57,687 bases of DNA from Oligoflexales bacterium. GTDB lineage: Bacteria > Bdellovibrionota_B > Oligoflexia > Oligoflexales > Bog-1112. Below the pieces are notes generated by a model. The model searched no databases and had not been told where the DNA came from. It saw nothing but the letters and a program-made list of their open reading frames with translations. How positions within the stretch are numbered: position 1 is the stretch's first letter; each line of letters opens with the position of its first letter. Below, in pieces: positions 16,402-25,199 of this stretch. The stretch covers positions 1 to 57,687 of the forward strand of contig JAGNWK010000007.1 of the NCBI GenBank assembly GCA_017985985.1, read 5' to 3'. The translations under genes were made by a program, and so were the position numbers.

Positions 16402-17312
16402 GTTTACAGAAGGAACGTAGCGGGGTATGGACGGCGCTAGTGACTCCATTTATGTCAGATTATTCCATCGATGTGAGGGCATTTGACGAACTTCTGCAGA
16501 AGCAAGCCGATGCTGGTATCCGGGGGCTTATTGTCGCTGGCTCTACGGGTGAAGGCTTTACGCTGAGTGTGCAGGAGAAGCTATCGTTGATCAAACGAGC
16601 AAGACATGTTTTGAAAAATCAGGTTCAAATTATGTGTGGCATTGGGAGCAGTAACACAGCTCAAAGTGCGGAACTGGCAGAGATGGCTGTAGAGGCTGGA
16701 GCGGATGCTCTTCTGGTAGTCAGTCCTCCCTATAGTAAGCCAAGCTTACAGGGTTTGCTGCTTCATTTTAGAGAAATTTCACAGAGAGCTCGAGGGGTTC
16801 CCTTATGCCTCTATCATATCCCCTCCCGCACAGCTCAAAAATTAAGCGCAGAGCAGTTAGCTATACTTTGTTCTTCAACTCCTCATATGCCGATGATGAA
16901 AGAGGCCTCTGGGGATCTTGGGTTTTTTCACGACTGTTTGATGGCCTCCCCACAGACTCTGATTTTTAGTGGGGATGATCTTACGTTTTTGCCAGCTCTT
17001 GCCGTAGGAGCAGCAGGCCTGATGAGCGTGATCACCAATATTTTCCCGAGACCTGTGGTCGATTTGCAACGAGCTTTTTTGTCAGGAGATTATCTTCGAG
17101 CTCGGGTTCTCTTTGATATCATTCAACCTTTGTCGAAAGCTCTTTATTGCGAGAGCAATCCTGGGCCTTTAAAGGCAGCTCTAGAGGAGATAGGAGTTTG
17201 TCGGAATATTTTACGGTTGCCTCTTGCGCCTGTTGAGGAGTCCTCTCGTGCTTTGATCAAGAATCTACTGGGAAAAACAGTTGAGCTCCTTGGCAAAGAA
17301 GGTTACGACTAG
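16398..17312 (+). CDS. dapA: 4-hydroxy-tetrahydrodipicolinate synthase
   Basis: First committed step to lysine and meso-DAP: condenses pyruvate and aspartate semialdehyde. Motifs: TALVTPFMSDYSID, VAGSTGEGFTLS (pyruvate-binding Thr region), LCLYHIPSRTA with the proton-relay Tyr near residue 134, and MMKEASGD with the Schiff-base Lys near residue 162. About 304 residues, slightly longer than E. coli DapA but normal. It starts with GTG inside the tpiA stop. The next gene is dapB, so consecutive steps of the DAP pathway are adjacent, matching the peptidoglycan theme of the window. Confidence 0.95.
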   Translation: MSLQKERSGVWTALVTPFMSDYSIDVRAFDELLQKQADAGIRGLIVAGSTGEGFTLSVQEKLSLIKRARHVLKNQVQIMCGIGSSNTAQSAELAEMAVEAGADALLVVSPPYSKPSLQGLLLHFREISQRARGVPLCLYHIPSRTAQKLSAEQLAILCSSTPHMPMMKEASGDLGFFHDCLMASPQTLIFSGDDLTFLPALAVGAAGLMSVITNIFPRPVVDLQRAFLSGDYLRARVLFDIIQPLSKALYCESNPGPLKAALEEIGVCRNILRLPLAPVEESSRALIKNLLGKTVELLGKEGYD

Positions 17313-17350
17313 GATCATTCTTTTTTGTGTCTTTTTGCGAGGTCGTCTTG

Positions 17351-18064
17351 ATGCGAGAGATTAGGGTTTGGATTCATGGGCTTTACGGGAGAATGGGCAA
17401 CGCTATCCAGAGCTCTTTGGAGAAGGCAGCTGGTTTGCCTTCGTCTACCCCCCCCCTTGTTTTTGTCGGGGGTTCTGATCGAGGAACGGATTCAGGAGTT
17501 CTATTCGAGGGACTAAAAAATGCTGATCTTATCTTGGATTTTTCCAGTAAAGAGGGTAATGCCGCTCTGGTTGACTTGATCCGAAGTCGACAGCTTCGGT
17601 CGAAGTCGTGGCTTATTGGGACAACAGCATTGTCTGAAGATAGCTTGTCCTTTTGGAAAAATGAGTCCTTATCCTACCAATTTAAGACGCTTATGGCTCC
17701 CAATACCAGCGTGGGCATTATCTTGATGCTTAAAACCTTGCTGTTTTTGACACCTAGATGTGCAGAAGGGGGTTTCGATGTTGAGATGATCGAGACCCAT
17801 CGAAAAGGAAAGATGGATGCTCCTTCCGGGACGGGTCTGTTGTTGGCCTCGGCAGTTCATCCTTATAAACCAGAGGCTCCTATCCACTCTTTACGTGGGG
17901 GGGGGGTTTTCGGGGAGCACAGTGTTCGATTTCTTGCCGAGCATGAAGAGATTTGTATAACTCATAGAGCTTTTTCTCGAGAACTTTTCGCGAGGGGGGC
18001 CTGTGTGCTTGGGGGTTGGCTTCTTGCTAAAAAAGAAGGTTTCTATACTTTACAAGATCTTTAA
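17351..18064 (+). CDS. dapB: 4-hydroxy-tetrahydrodipicolinate reductase
   Basis: NAD(P)H-dependent reductase following DapA. The start is ATG 17351, preceded by GAGG; an upstream GTG at 17327 is possible but gives an unlikely extension. The N-terminal VWIHGLYGRMGNAI is the dinucleotide-binding glycine motif. LDFSSKEGN corresponds to the conserved DFT/S segment. ETHRKGKMDAPSGTG holds the catalytic His and Lys region of the family (EtHHrxKxDaPSGTa), with the second His replaced by Arg. About 237 residues, within the short-DapB range. Confidence 0.93.
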   Translation: MREIRVWIHGLYGRMGNAIQSSLEKAAGLPSSTPPLVFVGGSDRGTDSGVLFEGLKNADLILDFSSKEGNAALVDLIRSRQLRSKSWLIGTTALSEDSLSFWKNESLSYQFKTLMAPNTSVGIILMLKTLLFLTPRCAEGGFDVEMIETHRKGKMDAPSGTGLLLASAVHPYKPEAPIHSLRGGGVFGEHSVRFLAEHEEICITHRAFSRELFARGACVLGGWLLAKKEGFYTLQDL

Positions 18065-18092
18065 CTCCCTAGAATAGTTGGGTGATCTAAAA

Positions 18093-18824
18093 ATGAGTTT
18101 TGCGACGGAAGTTCAGAGATTGAGGAAGCGTTGGAAAGCCTTGTCGCAGCAGGGAGATAGGACTTCGCTAACTCACAAAGTGATCGATAAATTAGCAGTT
18201 TATGCCCAATTTCCTTTTCGGCAGAGGCAGTTCGAGGGGCGTTGCTTTTCCTTTGCTGGGAAGAGTCTCCCTTATGTCATTCATCATTACAATGCAACTT
18301 GGCGGAATGAGCGTTGTGTAGAGCTTGCGGTCGCTCTTGATTTTCTCAAAGAGTGTAAAAATAGAAAGGTCTTAGAACTAGGGAATGTCTTGGCCTATTA
18401 CGGTGATGTTTCCCATGACGTTGTGGACAAGTATGAAGAAGCAGAGGGTATATTTAATATCGACTTTGTTAAATTTAACCCACAGAAACCTTATGATGCT
18501 TTTCTTTCTATTTCGACGTTAGAGCACATTGGGTGGGATGAGCCTAAACGCGACCCTACAAAAATTTCAAAGGCACTTTCTAAAATCAAAGATCTTGTTA
18601 CACACAAGGATCAGGTGCTGGTGAGCTTCCCCTTGGGATACAATGATCACCTCGATCAGCTTGTTCAAGATGAAGGCCTGCCATTCCAAACATCCTATTA
18701 TTATATAAGAATTTCTGAGAGCAATGAGTGGAGTCAGGTGAGTAAGGGGGAAGCTCTGAGCAAAAAATATGGTTCGAAGTTTGAAGGAGCCAACTCTCTC
18801 TACTTCGGTATGGGCCTCTCCTAG
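18093..18824 (+). CDS. SAM-dependent methyltransferase-like protein
   Basis: A 243-residue protein with VLELGNVLAYYG near residue 95, resembling motif I of class I methyltransferases (E/D-L-G-N-G), and DAFLSISTLEHIGWDE near residue 140, equivalent to motif IV/post-I. Similar sequences are known in LPS and sugar-decoration loci. The glycine loop is degenerate, so activity is uncertain. The ATG at 18093 has only a weak ribosome-binding site; a TTG at 18078 is an alternative. It lies 28 bases after dapB and is the last gene of the + strand run, converging on the large exported protein with 2 bases between stops. Confidence 0.55.
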   Translation: MSFATEVQRLRKRWKALSQQGDRTSLTHKVIDKLAVYAQFPFRQRQFEGRCFSFAGKSLPYVIHHYNATWRNERCVELAVALDFLKECKNRKVLELGNVLAYYGDVSHDVVDKYEEAEGIFNIDFVKFNPQKPYDAFLSISTLEHIGWDEPKRDPTKISKALSKIKDLVTHKDQVLVSFPLGYNDHLDQLVQDEGLPFQTSYYYIRISESNEWSQVSKGEALSKKYGSKFEGANSLYFGMGLS

Positions 18825-18826
18825 GA

Positions 18827-21109
18827 TTATTTATCCAGAACTTGGAATGTATTCCCGGTATTTATGTAAGAAAGAGTTTCGGAGTAGACAAGGACGGTAT
18901 CCATAGCATGGATGTTCCCTTCTTGATCCTCTACGACGACGGAGTAAAGTCCCGGTGGAACATTGAGGAAGAGGGTGGAGTCAAACTTCTTTGTTTGAGG
19001 ATATGAATACTGATCAGGGAGATAGACCTCCTTCCCATAAGGATCGAAGAGTCCAATTTTCAAATCCGCTTCGGTCCCTTGTCCGGCCTTGTTATGGACA
19101 AGGTTATTCCATAACCCATGTTCCACTAGGACAGATCCTCGACTTGGCTCTTGAACAGAGTGGGTATAGACGCTCATATTCTCAATAAAGCCACGCGGGA
19201 AGATAGGCGTTGGGGTAGAGGAGACTTGTTCTTCTTGAACTCTTAGCTGATAGATGCTGCTTTCCAGTTCAGGGCCTTCAGATAGATAGTAGCTTGCCGA
19301 GTTCTTCTCCACGCGAGGGGCTTTGCCAGAGAAGGAGCTTTCCTCCGTTTGTTTGAAGGTCATGCTGCTTCCTCCGACAAGGAGCAACGTGAGGTCAGGC
19401 TCATCCACGAGCAGTTTTCTACTCAAGCTTTCACCAGACTCCCGTTCCGAGACGTTTGCTCGGAGGACAGCCTGAGATCTCAGTTCATTAAATCCGGAGA
19501 GATCAAATGTTCTCTCTTGAACTACACCTTCGTAAACTACGAAGGGGACGCTGGTAGACTTTCCTTTTGCATCTGTAAATCTTAAGACCAGAGCTCCCTC
19601 CTGCAGATTGAAGAAGCAGAAGCGCCCACTGTTCCCAGTCTTTGTTTGGGAGGGGTCTAGGAAACCCGTGGAGTTGAAGTAAAGAGCGGATGCCTCATCC
19701 CCGGAAGAGCCGCCTCCCAAAATGGAGATGTTTCCATCCTTGAAGGGGATCCCTGGTTTTTCGTAAACAAGGCCACATAGGGAGGCCCCAGAGGCCTCTC
19801 CGGAGACACCCGCAAGTTCGAGGAGATGTTCATAGGTGAAGGTTCGCATCACTTTAACGTGTTGTAGAGGAACTTGATCAGAATCATTTCCTGTAGAGTT
19901 TGAAAGAGGAGAACTCGAAATTTCAGCTATGCTTGGTTGGAAGTGTCCTTGTGGATCTTCCACCCTGACTAGAATTTTTGACTGGGATGGGATGGAGTCT
20001 GTTTGGATGAAACCTCTGTTATCTGTGATAGCGCTAATTCCAGTTCCAACAAAAGAGACAGATACCCCACTTACAGGATAGATATCACGACCGGGAGTAG
20101 ATCGATCATCGATGACTTGAATTTGGAGATGGGGGTAGCTTGCACTCTTGGATGTGAGGGCAAGATCTACAGACTCGCCTGCCTGCTTGGAGCGAGGCAT
20201 CCTCTCTACGTGATCTCCTTTGACTTGCTCGCCGTTATCCCCAGAGTTTTCTCCGGATCTTTCATCTTTTTCGCTTAAAAGGACTGGTTTTTTCTGGATG
20301 AGTAAGTCGATCGGTTTACCGGTAGAACCCTGTTCCTGTTCTTCATCGTTAGCTTTGTCAGATTTGTCCTCTTCTTCCAGAGGGATAGCTGCAAGTTTTA
20401 TGGGTTTTGGCTCTGTCAAAGTTGAGCCTAGACCTACTGTTGCAGGTAGGATTTGAAGGGTGTCCCGGAGGTGAACATAAATCTCAGTAGATCCAGCCTT
20501 TAAGGCTGTAAAAGATTGGTTTGCTGGAGACCATTTGAGTATAGATGGATCTCTTACAAAGATAGAAAGAGAGTCTTGAGAGTCGACCCCTTCAATAGAG
20601 AGAGAAATCAGTTCACCCTCTTTTTGGAAGGTTAGAACATTTGGTTTTATGAGGATGTCAAAAGAGTTTTTATGGTTTGGAGAAACTTTAATGCTCAGTT
20701 TTGATCTTGTATCATTTTCATCAAAGTTCTGATCAGAATTTCTATGTTGCTCCGCTAACATGTCCTCATCAGTTTCATCTTCGAGCAAAATAGAAGAAAG
20801 TGGAGTGACAGGAAGCTCTTCCTCTTGATCTTCAGTGACTTCTTTTTTTTCATCTGCGACTTCAAACGGCTCTTGGTATCGAGGGCTCGTTTTTCTCAGG
20901 AATTCGGCAACGGGAAGTTCTCCCCACTTTTGGAGGCTGTTCAAGGAAACATGAGAACTCGCTGAGGATAGATCCCCGTTGGAAGAATCATTGGACTGAG
21001 CTTGGAGTTTACTTGATAGCGTGAATATAAGAAGGAGGGATGTACCTGTCCAGACTCGTATACGAGTGCTGAAATTTCGTTGGTACTGTCTTGAAATCTG
21101 TCCTCTCAC
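18827..21109 (-). CDS. Large exported beta-sandwich protein of unknown function
   Basis: 760 residues. It begins with GTG 21109 and a signal peptide whose hydrophobic core GTSLLLIFTLSS ends at LQAQS, so it is exported. After an acidic low-complexity segment there is a Big_2/cadherin-like stretch (residues about 150-225: LTFQKEGELISLSIEG...ALKAGSTEIYVHL) and then a second charged linker. Next comes a carboxypeptidase-regulatory-like unit (about 325-395: VSGVSVSFVGTGISAITDNRGF). Further beta-rich segments run to the C-terminus, one reading NISILGGGSSG. No enzyme motif is found. It is probably a periplasmic or surface protein; a cell-surface adhesion role is only a guess. Confidence 0.7.
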   Translation of the reverse strand: MRGQISRQYQRNFSTRIRVWTGTSLLLIFTLSSKLQAQSNDSSNGDLSSASSHVSLNSLQKWGELPVAEFLRKTSPRYQEPFEVADEKKEVTEDQEEELPVTPLSSILLEDETDEDMLAEQHRNSDQNFDENDTRSKLSIKVSPNHKNSFDILIKPNVLTFQKEGELISLSIEGVDSQDSLSIFVRDPSILKWSPANQSFTALKAGSTEIYVHLRDTLQILPATVGLGSTLTEPKPIKLAAIPLEEEDKSDKANDEEQEQGSTGKPIDLLIQKKPVLLSEKDERSGENSGDNGEQVKGDHVERMPRSKQAGESVDLALTSKSASYPHLQIQVIDDRSTPGRDIYPVSGVSVSFVGTGISAITDNRGFIQTDSIPSQSKILVRVEDPQGHFQPSIAEISSSPLSNSTGNDSDQVPLQHVKVMRTFTYEHLLELAGVSGEASGASLCGLVYEKPGIPFKDGNISILGGGSSGDEASALYFNSTGFLDPSQTKTGNSGRFCFFNLQEGALVLRFTDAKGKSTSVPFVVYEGVVQERTFDLSGFNELRSQAVLRANVSERESGESLSRKLLVDEPDLTLLLVGGSSMTFKQTEESSFSGKAPRVEKNSASYYLSEGPELESSIYQLRVQEEQVSSTPTPIFPRGFIENMSVYTHSVQEPSRGSVLVEHGLWNNLVHNKAGQGTEADLKIGLFDPYGKEVYLPDQYSYPQTKKFDSTLFLNVPPGLYSVVVEDQEGNIHAMDTVLVYSETLSYINTGNTFQVLDK

Positions 21110-21132
21110 TTCATCGCTCTCTATGAAACTCT

Positions 21133-21161
21133 ATAATAAGAACCAGAACTGAACTCGTAAA
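21133..21161 (-). promoter_or_regulatory. Sigma-70-type promoter for the large exported protein
   Basis: On the - strand, TTTACG (21161-21156) and TATTAT (21138-21133) have 17-base spacing, matching -35/-10 elements at 4 and 5 of 6 positions. Transcription would start near 21126, only about 17 bases before the GTG start. Confidence 0.4.
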
Positions 21162-21230
21162 GTCTACATGTTTACACTGAACTGTGTGTCGGAAGGAAGT
21201 TTTAAATCCTGAGTAAAAAATTTATTGGTT

Positions 21231-22655
21231 TTATTCAAGGCGTTGAACTGTCAGCAGATTGCTGGCTTCTTTCGAAATAGAAGACAGCGAAACAGTAACG
21301 AACACGATCGTGTCTCCAGACTTCAGCCAGTCATATTTGAGGAGACGTTTCTTCACGAGTGGTAAAACTTCATCCAAATCAGGTTTGACGTCTAATAGGA
21401 TAGGACTGACACCTCTCACGAGCATCAGCCGCCTTTCAACATGCTTTGAATAAGTTACTGCAAAAATCGGGATAGGGATATGGAAGCTCGATAGGCGTAA
21501 GGCCGTGTTGCCAGCCTTTGTTATGCATACGATGGCCTTTGCTTTTACCAGCTCGGCAGTTTTGGTGGCATGGTAAGTGATGGCATCGAGTTCGTTATTT
21601 AGGGATAGATCTTTTCGCTGCCAGGTGCTGCTGTGGATCACTTGTTCTTCAACATCTGTTATGATGATTTTCCCTAATTTAAGGGACCGAGAGCTGTGTT
21701 TTCCGAGGGCTATCTCCTCAGACAGAACGATTGCATCTGTTCCATCTAAAACGGCATTGGCAACATCGGACACCTCTGCCCGAGTAGGAGTGGGGCTATG
21801 TCTCATAGAAGCTAACATTTCACTGGCAATAATGGTTAGCTTTGCCTCTGCTCGGCACAATTGTATAATTTCTTTGCAGACTACAGGTACCAGTGCTGGA
21901 TCGAGGTACAGAGCTAACTCTTGTCTTGAAATGAGGACGCCATCGACGACTTGTAGGAGTTCAGGGAGCTGTTCGTAGACAGATTTATTGTCTATTTTAA
22001 TAATGAGCCAAGGGTTTTCCTGTGTCTCAGAAATGATTTTTTTACGGACGAGGGAGATTTCTTTAACTCGAGACATCCCTGGAAGAATGACATAGTCGAT
22101 CCCTATGCTTTTAAAAGGCTTAATATCAAAATGACTGATATCAGCAACTGTCGGCTCTCGTCGAGTGCTCGGGATATGAACATCCATGCCTGGATGAATT
22201 TGTCCACCTTGCAAGACCTCGGCTTCAATTTCTTTTTCAGAGGCTTTTAGAGTTTTTAAAACAGCCTGTCCAAAACCAATATAGATGAGAGCACCTTCTA
22301 TAAAAAATGTGCTGAGAGGAGCAGCCCCATCGATTGTGAGATCAGCTGCGGCCTGGGGGTTTGGACTTATGATAATTTTTTCCCCATAAGTCAGTTGATC
22401 ATAACGGATGTGGGTTAAAATGACTTTAGGTCCAGAGCTTACATCAACGATGATGGGCAGGGGTCTGCTGTTGGCCGATCGATTGGTTTGGATCTTCTTG
22501 AGAAAGGCTAACGTGGAATCTAAGGAGTCTTTTGTATAGACGAGGCGCAGGGCATCGATGTTCGGTTCAGCTACCTGGTCAGGATGAGAGCCTGTCAGCA
22601 TCGATTTTTCAAGAGACCAGATAATCTTGGTTTTGTTCCTAAGCTCTTGTTCCAT
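21231..22655 (-). CDS. Divergent pyruvate kinase-family protein
   Basis: 474 residues, the length of bacterial pyruvate kinase, starting at ATG 22655 after GGGAG. The strongest match is TPTRAEVSDVANAVLDGTDA, a pyruvate kinase signature, followed by IVLSEEIALGKHS. Key sites differ: the ADP/phosphate motif NFSHG is LVYTKD; the active-site KIEN is KIDN; ARGDLG is SRQELA; LSGETA is LSEEIA; ATQML is ASEML; and the C-terminal allosteric loop (sGxpxxxxGxTN) is altered. The catalytic Lys equivalent and two acidic metal positions (as Asp and Glu, swapped) persist. It may be a weak enzyme or a regulatory paralogue; no other pyruvate kinase is in the window. Confidence 0.7.
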   Translation of the reverse strand: MEQELRNKTKIIWSLEKSMLTGSHPDQVAEPNIDALRLVYTKDSLDSTLAFLKKIQTNRSANSRPLPIIVDVSSGPKVILTHIRYDQLTYGEKIIISPNPQAAADLTIDGAAPLSTFFIEGALIYIGFGQAVLKTLKASEKEIEAEVLQGGQIHPGMDVHIPSTRREPTVADISHFDIKPFKSIGIDYVILPGMSRVKEISLVRKKIISETQENPWLIIKIDNKSVYEQLPELLQVVDGVLISRQELALYLDPALVPVVCKEIIQLCRAEAKLTIIASEMLASMRHSPTPTRAEVSDVANAVLDGTDAIVLSEEIALGKHSSRSLKLGKIIITDVEEQVIHSSTWQRKDLSLNNELDAITYHATKTAELVKAKAIVCITKAGNTALRLSSFHIPIPIFAVTYSKHVERRLMLVRGVSPILLDVKPDLDEVLPLVKKRLLKYDWLKSGDTIVFVTVSLSSISKEASNLLTVQRLE

Positions 22656-22761
22656 TAAACTAACTCCCAAACGTTATAAGTTCTCAATTGCACTTTTTTG
22701 CGCATCGTGTTGCACAGCTTGATGTCTCCTAGCAGTTTACACGTTAGGGAAACTTACTAGG

Positions 22762-22800
22762 CGCTACCCCAAAAGTTGTATAGCAAGGCATTGGGGAGCG
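22762..22800 (-). other. Intergenic hairpin between psd and the pyruvate kinase-like gene
   Basis: CCCCAA (22767-22772) pairs with TTGGGG (22791-22796), and the flanking GCG-T and AGCG bases extend the stem to about 10 bp with one bulged A. It lies downstream of psd on the - strand. There is no T-run, so it is not a classical terminator; it may stabilise or separate transcripts. Confidence 0.35.
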
Positions 22801-22827
22801 AGCAGCGCAGCAAAGAGAATAACGCAG

Positions 22828-23694
22828 CTAGACGACTTGTGGGATGATTCCTAGGTTCTGCCCCATCTTAACTGGTGTGGGGCGTTCAATTTTTTTCAGA
22901 GAAAAGCGTTCTTGAATCATTCTATCCAGCACTAAGATAACGGAGGAGCCAAGTAGGAATGTTCCTATTTCATCGCCGACTTGAATGTTCCTTTTCGGAA
23001 GATCCAAATAGCGAGGATAACCTTTCTGATAGCAATGGCTTCGGAGCAAGTTTGATGCAAAATTGGGAGCATGTGCAATCTGAATTCTTCCGACGTGAAA
23101 AGCTCCTACCATCACTAAGTAGGCTAGACCTCCCCCTTCGTGTTGCAGAGAGAAGACCACCCGCTCATTTTCACAAAAAAGGTTTGGAATTTTTCCTGTG
23201 AAGGTGTCGTTAACGGGCCAGAGTTTTCCCGGGATATATTGAACGGAGAGGATTTGTCCTGTGAAGGGAGCGTGAACCCGGTGATAGTTATGAGGTGCCA
23301 AGTAGAGGGAGCAGGCCCAGCTCGGATGAAAATTTGTTTGTGGAGGAGCCTCTGTTCCGTAGAGGAGTGTTTTTACAGAATATCGGATCCCCTTGGCTTG
23401 CAAGGCAGAGCCATCTAAGAGCGGTTCAGAGGATCTAAACATGGCATCGCAAGGAGAGATAAATGGTCCTTCGAGAGGTCGCAGACCTGGTTTTAAACGT
23501 CTGGTAAAGAGATCTTCCAGGGTGCGGTAGGCTTCGAGTGGCTTTTCTGCTTCCGACATCTGCAATCTAAAATAACTCGCAAACCATCTATTGAGAAGAT
23601 TGGCAATAGGAATGGGAAGCTTTATTCTCGTTACGACTCCAAAGAAAAAACTTTCTAGATTTTTAGGGATAATGGCAAAAAAAGTTAGATTCAT
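22828..23694 (-). CDS. psd: Phosphatidylserine decarboxylase
   Basis: Makes phosphatidylethanolamine at the inner membrane. The 288-residue proenzyme has LYLAPHNYHRVHAP (family motif with catalytic His), GKLWPVNDTF, VGAFHVGRIQ, and LGSSVILVLDR near residue 247. At that last site the pyruvoyl cofactor forms by self-cleavage, usually at LGST; here it is LGSS, which keeps the essential Ser. The start ATG overlaps the stop of the upstream gene by 4 bases (ATGA), implying coupling. An N-terminal hydrophobic stretch fits membrane association. Confidence 0.93.
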   Translation of the reverse strand: MNLTFFAIIPKNLESFFFGVVTRIKLPIPIANLLNRWFASYFRLQMSEAEKPLEAYRTLEDLFTRRLKPGLRPLEGPFISPCDAMFRSSEPLLDGSALQAKGIRYSVKTLLYGTEAPPQTNFHPSWACSLYLAPHNYHRVHAPFTGQILSVQYIPGKLWPVNDTFTGKIPNLFCENERVVFSLQHEGGGLAYLVMVGAFHVGRIQIAHAPNFASNLLRSHCYQKGYPRYLDLPKRNIQVGDEIGTFLLGSSVILVLDRMIQERFSLKKIERPTPVKMGQNLGIIPQVV

Positions 23695-25160
23695 TTTTTA
23701 ACTTCAATCACTTTCGAGGGACTCGTATGTGGAAGGGACTTCTGCTTGGAGTTGTCACCTACTTGAGAAGTTTCGGGGGGGGGTGCTTCCAGGTTTGAGG
23801 GATAATCGAAATTTTCTATGATAGGAAGTTCTGGTCGGAGGTCCCCGGAGACACCAGACAGAGGTGTTTTTAATCCACAGGCTGTGAGGCTAGCCAGGGG
23901 GATCAGTGTCTTCAATTGTTCAAAATAATGGAGAAGGCTTTGGAGCCGTTCATAAATATTCTTTTTCTGGTTTTGCATATAGAGCGAACCTTCTTCGATA
24001 TGAAGACATTTTTGAAAAATTTCAAAGGACTTTTCACTCCAATGGGGATTGATGGAGAGAAATTCGGGGAGGGATAGCTGATCATAGGGAAGTTCTTTTT
24101 TTGCACAGTAACGATGGACATCCTCCAGGGCCTTGTGGGAGGAGGCTAGGTCATGTCCTGAGAACAGTAGCTCATAAAGAAGGCGTTGATTGATCTCAGA
24201 GGAAAGGGGAGTGACATGAAAATGGGAAGACGCTATTTGAATCTTAGATGTTTTTAAAATCAGTTCGTCGAGTATCGGAATACTGTCCCTGAGCATGCTA
24301 TGAAAACGAAAAACCCAAGAAAGCAGCAGCTGTCGTTTTGCATCGAGCAGATTTAAGGAGCTGCTCCCTGTGAATTCATAGAGAGTATTTAGGGGTTTTC
24401 CTTGTATACGAAGCTTCTCCCAACCTAGGAGGAGAGATCCTAAATGAGCGTGAGGATAAAAGCTTTCTTGCATTTTTTTGATAAAATCATGGATGATACA
24501 GGCCAGTGAAACGAGACTAGAGCCCATTTTTTCGTAGGTCAAAGCAAAGGTATAAGGCATGAAAAAGTGGGATGAAAGATGCGTAAATCCCAGAGATGTT
24601 AGGATTTCCATATCTATTTTATCATCTTTGTCCTCATCTAGATTTGCTAGGATGTTGGGGCTGAAGATAAAGGTTTTTTCATACACATTGACGAGATCCT
24701 GGCTTACGCTTTGAAGTGCCGAGTTGAGATCGAGGAGCCATTGCGAGTAGAGGCAAGTTTTCATAGGATTCTGGTTGTCATAGATGACAATCAGACGGTT
24801 AAATACAAGTTTCATCTTATCAGCAAGAGCTTGACCCCATGTTCCCATCTGTACAAGTAAAGAGGCGAGTAGCGGTCTCATACTGTGGTTGAGTAGATTG
24901 ATTTCAAGGCCTAAATCCCCATATCGAACCAAGAGAAGTTTGAAGAAGGGGTGAGGCTCTTGAAGAAATCTTTCAATAACGCAGAGACCTTCCTGCGGTT
25001 CCATCGTTTGAAGCAGAGTCAGTGCGGCCTTTAGTTCTGCAGTCTGTGTTTCACCCATAAGTGGGCTAGAGCTCAGTACAGAAACAACACAGTTGAGAAA
25101 TTCAAGAGAGCGAAGATGGTCCCAACGAAGGGCTTCTTTTTCCAGAAGGAATGCTGCCAT
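23691..25160 (-). CDS. Unknown protein, distant argininosuccinate/fumarate-lyase-like helical protein
   Basis: 489 residues, mostly alpha-helical by composition, translationally coupled to psd. The pattern weakly resembles the aspartase/fumarase superfamily. LASSHKALEDVHRYCAKKEL near residue 350 is like the C-terminal domain of argininosuccinate lyase, and TGSSSLNLLDAKRQLLLSW near residue 280 sits where that family has GSSxMPQKKNP. The catalytic loop itself is missing, so it would not be an active lyase. The last about 60 residues are Pro/Ser-rich. The start at ATG 25160 lacks a strong ribosome-binding site. Function unknown; coupling to psd suggests a role at the membrane, but this is inference. 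Confidence 0.5.
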   Translation of the reverse strand: MAAFLLEKEALRWDHLRSLEFLNCVVSVLSSSPLMGETQTAELKAALTLLQTMEPQEGLCVIERFLQEPHPFFKLLLVRYGDLGLEINLLNHSMRPLLASLLVQMGTWGQALADKMKLVFNRLIVIYDNQNPMKTCLYSQWLLDLNSALQSVSQDLVNVYEKTFIFSPNILANLDEDKDDKIDMEILTSLGFTHLSSHFFMPYTFALTYEKMGSSLVSLACIIHDFIKKMQESFYPHAHLGSLLLGWEKLRIQGKPLNTLYEFTGSSSLNLLDAKRQLLLSWVFRFHSMLRDSIPILDELILKTSKIQIASSHFHVTPLSSEINQRLLYELLFSGHDLASSHKALEDVHRYCAKKELPYDQLSLPEFLSINPHWSEKSFEIFQKCLHIEEGSLYMQNQKKNIYERLQSLLHYFEQLKTLIPLASLTACGLKTPLSGVSGDLRPELPIIENFDYPSNLEAPPPETSQVGDNSKQKSLPHTSPSKVIEVKK

Positions 25161-25199
25161 AGGATCAATTCTCAGTTTCTATCAGCGACGACAATAGGA

